The notes below the pieces were generated by a model. It was given only the letters and a program-made list of their open reading frames with translations, was not told the DNA's origin and ran no database searches. From Manihot esculenta (lineage: Eukaryota; Streptophyta; Magnoliopsida; Malpighiales; Euphorbiaceae), in the NCBI RefSeq assembly GCF_001659605.2, contig NC_035168.2:3776058-3840057 (forward strand): DNA of 64,000 bases, in the 5' to 3' direction. The first letter of the stretch is position 1. Every line of letters begins with the position of its first letter. The translations under genes and the position numbers were made by a program. Shown piece by piece: positions 54,531 through 64,000 of the stretch.

Positions 54531-56015
54531 TTACTCCAGCTCCCACCCTCCCAATCTCATTCCAGGGTCATAACTTGTGAACAGCCTAAACTCGTTCCCC
54601 AGTTTGCTGGAGTGTCGAGGCCTAAAACCACATGGATGCAAGCCTAAGAGCTCAGCAACCCTGTCTCTCTGCACCTCCCCTACAATGCATGGAATCACAA
54701 TCCCTTAGACCTTGAAAATTTTTGAAGTAATGTCAATATCGATAGATATCTGATTCTAGAAAACTCCAGATTCTAAATAACCAAATCACTCATTCTCCAC
54801 ATATGCTAGATTGTGCTAGAAAGAGCTGCCAGAATTGCAAATGAGAAAGAGCCAAGTAATACAAGCAATTATGTTTGGAGGGGAGAACAAGCGGTTACCA
54901 GTGAGCAGAAGCAAGTGGGATTTTTCAGGTGTTGCGAGAAACGAAATTGTTTCAGTAACCTTTTCCAAACACTCCTTACTCTGCAACCATAAACATCGGC
55001 TAAATGAGATCACCACCCTGTCATGACACTTGAACAGTTTTGCAGTTTACAGACAATGAAACAAAAAAACAAATATATTACATTTCCATGGTTTCACAAT
55101 GATGAAAAGGGGGTTCTGCTACATAACTAAACATCTAGAATGAGTCAAAGAGACGGTTGAACCCATTTCAAATCTCAAACCTAATGTGTAACTCGAACAA
55201 AATACTTGGTTTCATTTGGTGTATATCTTGCACAAGAGCCTTTAAAAGTATGCACAACCCAGAAACTAAAAACATAGCAGAAGTCCGCAACAGAAATTTT
55301 ATGAAACTATAAATCAAAAGTGAAATCATTATAAAATGCGAATTTGTTGATAGGACACTTAACAATAACAATATGGTATCCTTATAAGGCATGATTAAGG
55401 TATTAAAACAATGTCTAACCAGGTAAGGAGGATCAGCAACTACAACTTGGAAAGCCTGCTTCAGTTCAGAAGGCAACTCTTCAGGTTGATTGTAATCATA
55501 GAACGTGAAATCACTTCCATATTGTTCAAATCTTTTGTCATATTCCAACAATTGCACAAAAACATTCGGTTTAATTTTCTGAAAAAACAACCAAAAAGTA
55601 AATAATCAAGACACAAATAAAAGAAACCCATGATCAAGGACTGCTCATTTCTTGATTTTATAACCTTAATATAGGCATAGAGAGTAGGGCACGCGATGCA
55701 AGCAACTCGAGAACTGGGATTGGAGTTGTTGCCTAGCAAAGCAATAACCTCTTTGGCAACGGTCTCTGCGGTTAAAGGATCGTACCAGAATTGGCTGAGC
55801 CTCCAATCTTCAGCTACTAAGGTCACCTTCTCGCCACTTTCTTCATGTCCGGTTTCTTCACTGTGCTTTTCAACATTTAACTGGTTCTGTTCTTCGATGA
55901 ACTCTTTAAGAGCCGCTAGAGCATGGGAACTAAGCATTGGCAGGTCATCATCATCATCATCATCGTCCCTATCCAAAACGCTACCACTTCTTGATTTATC
56001 GAGCTCTTCTTCCAT
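54531..56015 (-). CDS. eEF1A lysine methyltransferase 1 homologue (EFM5/N6AMT2 family)
   Basis: SAM-dependent methyltransferase that in yeast and human modifies a lysine of elongation factor 1A; earlier annotated as an N6-adenine methylase. Exons on the minus strand are 56015-55665, 55578-55420, 54980-54899 and 54679-54531: 741 nt, 246 residues. The acidic Asp-rich N-terminus is followed by LPMLSSHALAALKEF, WRLSQFWYDPLTAE and an IACPTLY segment. LLEYDKRFEQYGSDF then precedes the catalytic DPPYL motif. The C-terminus has the family phrase SSKLGNEFRLFTSYDPG. An in-frame upstream ATG at 56216 would add 67 residues, but MEEELDK at 56015 matches the usual plant N-terminus. One site II-like GGCCCA lies at 56200-56205. 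The gene is in tandem with RBL15, same strand, about 2 kb apart. Confidence 0.94.
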
Positions 56016-56219
56016 CCCCCTGGTTCGAGAAGCCTGGAGCTTCGCTGTCACTGACGGCGGAGACTGGAGAGCAACGGCGAGGAAAGAATAGCAGAGCACC
56101 GGAGGCAAAATGGCCAAATGGGTTGGGGGGGTGTTTGGGAGAAGGGTTAGTGTAGTGTGGGACTGCTGGATCCGTATTGTGGAGCAATTGAAAAGTCGAG
56201 GCCCAAAGACAACCAACCC

Positions 56220-58000
56220 AGTATCTTTACGGGTAAAGTATTACTGTATTAGTCCCTTATGTTTAACAAAATCTAGAATTTGGTCCCTATTCTTTTAATA
56301 ATAAACAATTAAATCCCCTAATGTTTTGTTTTATTAAAAAAATAATTTTATTAAATTTACTATCAGTCAATTGTTAATTAAAAAAATCACTCAAATTGAG
56401 AAACTGAATTAGAACTATAAAAAATAAAAATTAAATTATTACAAATAATTAAAATTAAAAACTAAATTATTATAAAAATAAAATTTAAATAATTAAATTG
56501 TTATAATTTAACCGTAAATTCTAATAAAATAATTATTTTATTAACATAATAAAATATTATAGTTAAATTATTTTTTATTAAAATAATAAAGACTAAACTG
56601 TATTTTATTAAATTTTAGAAACAATGTTATAAATTACTTTATCCTTATCCCTCTAGCTCTGTTGCATCGTATTTTTCTTTTAGTAGGAAATTGAGTTATG
56701 AAAAGCTCATGGTTTATCATGCTACTAAATCAGAGTAGATGATAATATTTATGGTTGGTTTTCTTTCTTTTAGAGCTTCTAACACTTGGATATTTCTAAC
56801 CATTTTCATAATAAACCTTGCAATACATCCTTTTGCAGGTAAAAAAATAAAATAAATTCAAGACTATTGATTTATTTGAAAAAACTAATTAATTTTTTTT
56901 TATTTAATAAATAATGATTGCATGTTTAGACCGTTTATTATTTAATTCTTTTATCTGTTTATATCAATGTATGAAGTAATTAAAATATTTATATTTTAAG
57001 AGTTTATTCATCTAATTTTTAGAATATATATCTATTTATTATTTTTTTATTAATTTATTATACCATATAAATATAACATATAAATACAACATATAGAAGT
57101 ACTTATATGGTATAACTGTTACTGTATATTTAATCCTACTGGGGATAATCTCAAAATCCACCAGGTGACTTCTAAGTGAAAAATAATTGAAAGGCCAGAA
57201 GGATCCCGTTCACTTAAATATTATCTTCATTATTTGCGTTCATTTTTAGGCGCAACTTGAAAAAACGCAGTGCAAAATGCATAGTACCCACATAGGAGAA
57301 GGTTAAGCCGGAATCAGGTATAGCAAATCTTATCGATGTCCCCAAGGTTGAAAAACATCACATATAATTTTATAATTAAGTCACGTTATTTTAATCAAGA
57401 ACTAAATAAATTTAATTAAATTTTTTACCGACAAAATAAAACGTCACATAATTTTTTAATAATAAAACATTATTTTTCATCAATAAAAATATATTTAAAT
57501 AATGAAATTTCATTTCATAATTTTAATAAAATTTTATCATTTCTATAAATTTTTTAATTTTTATGCTAATTAAAATACTAATTTTTTAATATTGTACAAA
57601 ATATTTTATTTTTTTAAAAATATAATATTATATTATATCGAAATTTATATAGCTCTTATTAAAAGTATAAGAATTTAACCAGCCGAAAAATTTAAATAGT
57701 TCAATTTGGCACTTACGTAAACATACAGGAATTAATTGGACTTATTCCTAGCAATCATCACAGAACTCAAATTTATCTGTGCAATTAGAATTTAGAACCC
57801 ATACGCCAATATAAAACTAAAAATCACTTGAGCAATTTAAGTCGCTGATGCATTCTTTATAATATGATAGAACTCGGCGAAAAAATGAAAAAGCAATCTT
57901 TGCCACAAATAAACATCATTAGTATGCTAATGTTCAGAACAGAACTAGACAAATCCTGATAGACCAACAAAAATCTTTTCCACTGCCCATCCTCTGCTTT
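56220..58000. other. A+T-rich intergenic spacer
   Basis: No gene found. 57110-57340 is slightly less A+T-rich without an open frame. The 57840-58006 part is probably the 3' untranslated region of the ribosomal protein gene. Confidence 0.6.
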
Positions 58001-58006
58001 GATTCC

Positions 58007-59884
<1,878 letters not shown>

Positions 59885-59892
59885 TGCTTACC

Positions 59893-59971
59893 TGCAGACA
59901 AGACACATAATAGTTACAAAAAAGAACCTATTATTTCATAGTAAAATTGCAGCAAGACGCGCTACAAAACC
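59893..59971 (-). other. Probable 5'-UTR intron of the RPS5 gene
   Basis: On the minus strand a donor-like CAG|GTTTTG near 59971 and an acceptor TTGTCTGCAG ending at 59893, a few bases before the ATG, bound about 79 bp. Leader introns are common in plant ribosomal protein genes. The exact ends are inferred. Confidence 0.45.
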
Positions 59972-60087
59972 TGTAATTCGAATAGCTGAAGAGCAAGAAG
60001 CGAGCGAGATGAATGAGTGATGCGGCTCTGCGAACAGACACGTAACAGAGAAAAGCTTTTGAAGGAAAAAATTTATAGCGGAGCAAC

Positions 60088-60164
60088 TAGGGTTTAGTTG
60101 GGGATTATCGAGTATGGAATGGTCTACTGTATAACCATCCTTTATTTTAGTGGGCTTTTGGGCC
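60088..60164 (-). promoter_or_regulatory. Telo-box and two site II motifs upstream of RPS5
   Basis: The plus strand has tagggttt at 60088-60095, the telo-box AAACCCTA on the gene's strand. TGGGCT lies at 60151-60156 and TGGGCC at 60159-60164. Telo-box plus site II is the typical promoter module of Arabidopsis ribosomal protein genes, binding growth-linked factors such as TCPs. The spacing to the gene start is appropriate. Confidence 0.7.
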
Positions 60165-60179
60165 TCTCTGCTTTGAAGA

Positions 60180-60497
60180 ATTTTTTTGCAAAGTTACCGA
60201 TTACAATCACAACTCTTGGTATTATTTATTACTCTTATGTCTAGTAATTTTTACCCATATTTTTATTTTAAAATTATTTTTTTATACAGTAATAGCTTAT
60301 AAATTAATTATTATAATTTTATTTTATTTTATTTTATTTTTCAAAAAACATGTTAAAATATATTTTAGATTTTATTTATTTAAAAAAATAATTTATATTT
60401 AAAAAATATTTTTAAAAAAATTATTTATGTGGAAAATGCTTTTATAGAAAAATATTTTTTAATAAAATAATTTTTTATTATTTAATTTAAATTTAAA

Positions 60498-60548
<51 letters not shown>

Positions 60549-62240
60549 ATTTATATATATGTCTTGCTAAGAATTTTAACATGTGAAAAATATATTTTTT
60601 TAACAGTAGAAGTTATTTTTTTAAAATGATTTAATTTTTTCAAGTATTCAAACACTAAAAAATAACTCCTTGATGAAAAAAAAAGGGAATGCGCCCACAA
60701 GCCCTAGTGCCTTTCAGGAGCGGGTTACAACTCATATAAGAAAAAAAATTAGACAACGGATAATTTAAAAATACAAATATTAATTAATTAATTATAAATT
60801 TATAAGATTCAGAAGTTAAATGTTAATAACAAAAATTTAGGATTATAATTACCTTTTATATAAAATTATAAGTGCTAAATTGTATATTAAAAAATTTTCT
60901 GAAGTAATTAGTATATTTTAGCAAAATATTTAGAAGGTGCGTGGTTAAAAGGGTAAAAAGTTTAAATGAGTCTCTTAATTTTTATTAAATTTCAAATAAG
61001 TTTAGTTTACTTTGTTTAAGTAAATAAAATCTTAAAATTTATATTTAAGTTCATATAAATTAAAATTTAATGAGATATTATTAATAATCTCGATAAAAAT
61101 TCATAATTCATTTTGTAAAATTAATCTGTTTAATTTTTTTTAAAAAAATCTTAATCAATTTATTTTCATCTAGACAAACTAAATATATCATTAAAATTAT
61201 AAAAATTAATAATATTTTTTTAATAAAATGATTAAAAATTGGAGGTAATTTTAATTTTATTTTTATTATAGAAAAATATTAATTTTTTATTTCTAAAAAT
61301 ATATTAAAATATTATTAAAATTTTAAAAAATTTATTAATTTATTTTAACTGTTAAATATTATAAAAAATCTAAAATGTTTTAAATATGATAAAATTAATT
61401 AGTAAAATTTTTATAAAATTGAACGAATCAATTAATTTATTATTTTAAATTATAAGATTTAAATAGTAAAATATTTAGTGATTAAAACTAATAAAATGAA
61501 TAATTAATATATTTTTTAAAAATTAATGATTTTATAATATAATTTTTAAAATCAAAGAATTGACTTGTGAATTTTTTTATATTTATATAAATTAAATAAT
61601 AAAGTTTTTTAAAAATAAATTATTTAAAAGGTCAATTAATTGAAATCGCTAAATTTTTATATTATTTTATATTTTAATTTAATATTTATATTTTAGATGA
61701 ATTCACTTAATATTTATATTTTATTATAAGTTTAATTAATTTTAAAAATAAAATAAGAGAGACATTGCAAAATATATTTATTTTTCTATATTTTAAATAT
61801 AAATCAGTTAACTCATTTTTATTTATAATTAATTAATATATTTAATTTTAAAAATAATAGTAATTTAACTATTATTAAGTACACAGTATTTGTATATGAT
61901 TTTAATTTTAAATGGATTCTATTTTATAAAAATAAGTATAAATATTTTATAATAGATATATTATTATTATTTTAGATTACATGTCATGTGCTATAAAATA
62001 TTCATTAAAGTAAAATTAATCATCGTTAAAAGTATTAATTGTATATTCAATAACTAAAGTGATCAAAATTATATCAAAATGTAAATTTTGAGATAATATA
62101 TCTAAAATTTAAACTTTAAATTAAAATATAAAATAATTAGGTCTTTTCTGCTAAGTGGTCATTTTGAAAAGATAAAGACTAACTAATTAAGTTTGATAAA
62201 CTAGAAGGACCTAATAATAATTAACCCAAAGAATAAAGTG
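60180..62240. other. A+T-rich spacer between divergent RPS5 and ICMT genes
   Basis: Extremely A+T-rich with no open frame of interest. It includes the (AT)n run reported separately. The last ~30 bases before 62270 should contain the ICMT promoter, but no clear TATA box could be assigned. Confidence 0.6.
60502..60541. repeat. (AT)n microsatellite, about 20 units
   Basis: Uninterrupted AT dinucleotides about 40 bp long in the spacer upstream of RPS5. Confidence 0.95.
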
Positions 62241-62313
62241 AAACTCCTCTTTAGCTAGTCAATTGCCTAACCTCTTCTTCCTTTCCCCTCTGTGACGCCA
62301 TCTCCAGCTTGAG

Positions 62314-63524
62314 GTACGATTTCCTCCTGCATTTCCTTCAGTTCTATAGATTTATACGTAATTTCATTCTCATCTGTCATGTCTACCTCAATTAGTCAAT
62401 TCTCAGATGGGTTTAGTGAATTCTGTGGAGGTTCATGTTGGTATTGGTTTTTCCATGTTAAAGTTTACAGTTGTCCCAAATATTTGGATATTTCTATTAA
62501 GATATTGAAGCTTTTTCAGGGTTTAACACGAGTTTTTGATCTTATAACTTGGGATTTTAGTGCTTTTTATTTGTTTGGGTTGAAATTAATGATTGTTGTT
62601 TGTCGATTAGGTGTTTGATATTTTGCTTAAATGAGGTTGTGTTCTCTAGGCAAACCATATGTTGAAAATGAATTTGTGATTGAGGGTTAGTTTTGAGGCG
62701 TGGATGCTTAGTTATAGTTATGCACTTTTTACGAGTGATTTGTTGGACAAGGTATGAATCTTTTGAAGAGCAATGGATTTGAATCTGATGAAACAATTAA
62801 TCATTTCTACTTGTGGTATTTGATAAAGAAATGAACAAAATTAAGGAGAATTCAGAATTTGTAAGTAGGTGATAATATGTGATTTCATAACTTGCACTGT
62901 TGCTCATAAAAGTGTACATATAACAATTGGGTGATGAGCATATCTTCAACTGTTCATAACTCTCTTCATAAAAGCTTATTCATTGGATCATTTGATTTGT
63001 TATGCAACTGGATTTCCAATTAGAAGCCTACAGAAATTCTTCTTTACTCTTCATCTTTATTGGAATATGAGAATGATTCAATAAATGTGTTAAATGTTTG
63101 TTATGAAATTTAAAAACTAATATTGTTATGTGTAGAAACTACATTTTTTATGTTGTTTGAGTCCTAACTTCCAGTGATTTGAAGTTATTCTGATGGCTTT
63201 AATTTCATCTATTCTAATTCATTCCTTGGAGATTATGTTAGTCATTATCTGACATCTCCTAGTAGATGACAAGATAGGGTTATATTTTGGGTTATTAATA
63301 TTTCAGATTTCATGATAAAATATGTCGGGGATTATTTCAAATCTCCAAGCAAAGCCACATCTGGATTCAGATAGCGTATTCTCAAAGTCCTAAACTCTAC
63401 TTTTGTGTCTTCTCTCTTTTGCAGAAGATTTCATTTTTGACGATGTCATATTTTAATCACCTTTTAAGCAATATCCAAAGTGAAGATTCAATATTAGTGA
63501 GACATATTTTTGCTTCTTTTTCAG
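62314..63524 (+). other. Probable 5'-UTR intron of the ICMT gene (1.2 kb)
   Basis: A leader exon at about 62250-62313 ends GAG|GTACGA. A polypyrimidine-preceded acceptor TTTTTCAG ends at 63524, about 100 bp before the ATG. The enclosed DNA has only scattered frames of up to 79 codons with no domain. An alternative acceptor (TTTTGCAG) lies near 63425. Confidence 0.55.
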
Positions 63525-63625
63525 GTCAGAAGTTACTTTCATGAAGTATCTATTGTAGCCAGTCACTAAGACTGCATAGCACTGTTGATTCAGAGACCGA
63601 AATTGACTTGTGTGAATTGGCAAAA

Positions 63626-64000
63626 ATGACAGATTTATACAGTTACACAGCCTGCAGACAATTATCTCAGATGTTTTTGGCCATTATCTTCTTTCATATT
63701 TCTGAATACATTCTAGCAGTTGCCATTCATGGGAAATCAAATGTTACACTCAAGTCACTTTTGATCAGCAAGAATTACCTGCTGGCAATGATATTTTCAT
63801 TGCTTGAATACTTTGTCGAAATTTCATTGTTTCCTGCATTAAAGGAATATTGGTGGGTTAGTAACTTGGGCCTTGCACTTGTCTTAATTGGGGAACTTAT
63901 TCGAAAAATGGCAATTATAACAGCTGGGCAGTCCTTCACGCATCTTATCAAGATTTATCATGAAGAGCATCACAAGCTAATTACTCATGGGATCTATAGA
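63626..64000 (+). CDS. ICMT: Protein-S-isoprenylcysteine O-methyltransferase (ICMT/STE14), 5' part
   Basis: Membrane methyltransferase of the endoplasmic reticulum that methylates the C-terminal prenylcysteine of CaaX proteins; in Arabidopsis it modulates ABA signalling. The frame starts at ATG 63626 (MTDLYSYTACRQLSQMFLA) and stays open for 125 codons to the last base of the window. The phrases FFHISEYILAVAIHGKSNVT, LLEYFVEISLFPAL and ITAGQSFTHLIKIYHEEHH are characteristic of plant ICMT. At least three hydrophobic membrane segments are visible. The remaining ~70 residues, including the SAM-binding C-terminal region, are beyond the edge. No intron is seen within this coding part. The start is set by family alignment and by an upstream stop. 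Confidence 0.93.
   Translation, partial: MTDLYSYTACRQLSQMFLAIIFFHISEYILAVAIHGKSNVTLKSLLISKNYLLAMIFSLLEYFVEISLFPALKEYWWVSNLGLALVLIGELIRKMAIITAGQSFTHLIKIYHEEHHKLITHGIYR

Overview
The window is nuclear DNA from a flowering plant, most likely a core eudicot. The genes have many short introns with canonical plant splice sites, the spacers are extremely A+T-rich, and LTR, LINE and hAT-type elements are present. The encoded proteins resemble Arabidopsis and rosid families that I recall. The species cannot be fixed from the sequence alone.

Layout. 1-9743 (minus): nearly all of a UBP12/UBP13-type deubiquitinase gene, 27 exons and 981 codons, whose last ~135 codons lie left of the window or are lost. 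One of its introns (or the adjoining flank) carries a hAT-like non-autonomous element with an 8-bp target duplication. 10.2-12.1 kb: A+T-rich spacer. 12.1-26.5 kb: a LINE RNase H fragment split by a complete 13.84-kb Ty3/gypsy element of the Tat (Retand-like) clade. The two 484-bp LTRs differ at one visible site and a CTACC target duplication flanks them. The element carries gag and pol (interrupted by one in-frame UGA), a 103/70-bp tandem array, and an antisense gene. That gene appears to have two introns and encodes a gypsy-type 'Transposase_28'/coiled-coil protein. 30.3-31.6 kb (plus): a universal stress protein gene. 34.6-39.7 kb: repeat-rich DNA including a decayed second Tat-type relic with gag, tandem repeats and antisense ORF but no pol. 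41.3-43.8 kb (plus): an unrecognised coiled-coil protein gene. 47.1-59.9 kb (minus): a rhomboid-like protein with UBA domain (RBL15 type), an eEF1A lysine methyltransferase 1 homologue, and ribosomal protein S5 (uS7). 62.3-64.0 kb (plus): the start of an isoprenylcysteine carboxyl methyltransferase gene cut by the window edge.

The cellular genes are housekeeping or signalling genes and do not form a pathway. RBL15 and the methyltransferase are neighbours in Arabidopsis as I remember it, which would be conserved microsynteny. The most unusual content is in the retrotransposon: a frame-preserving spliced antisense gene, a cluster of plant site II promoter motifs upstream of it, and an internal copy of the polypurine-tract/LTR junction next to that putative promoter.
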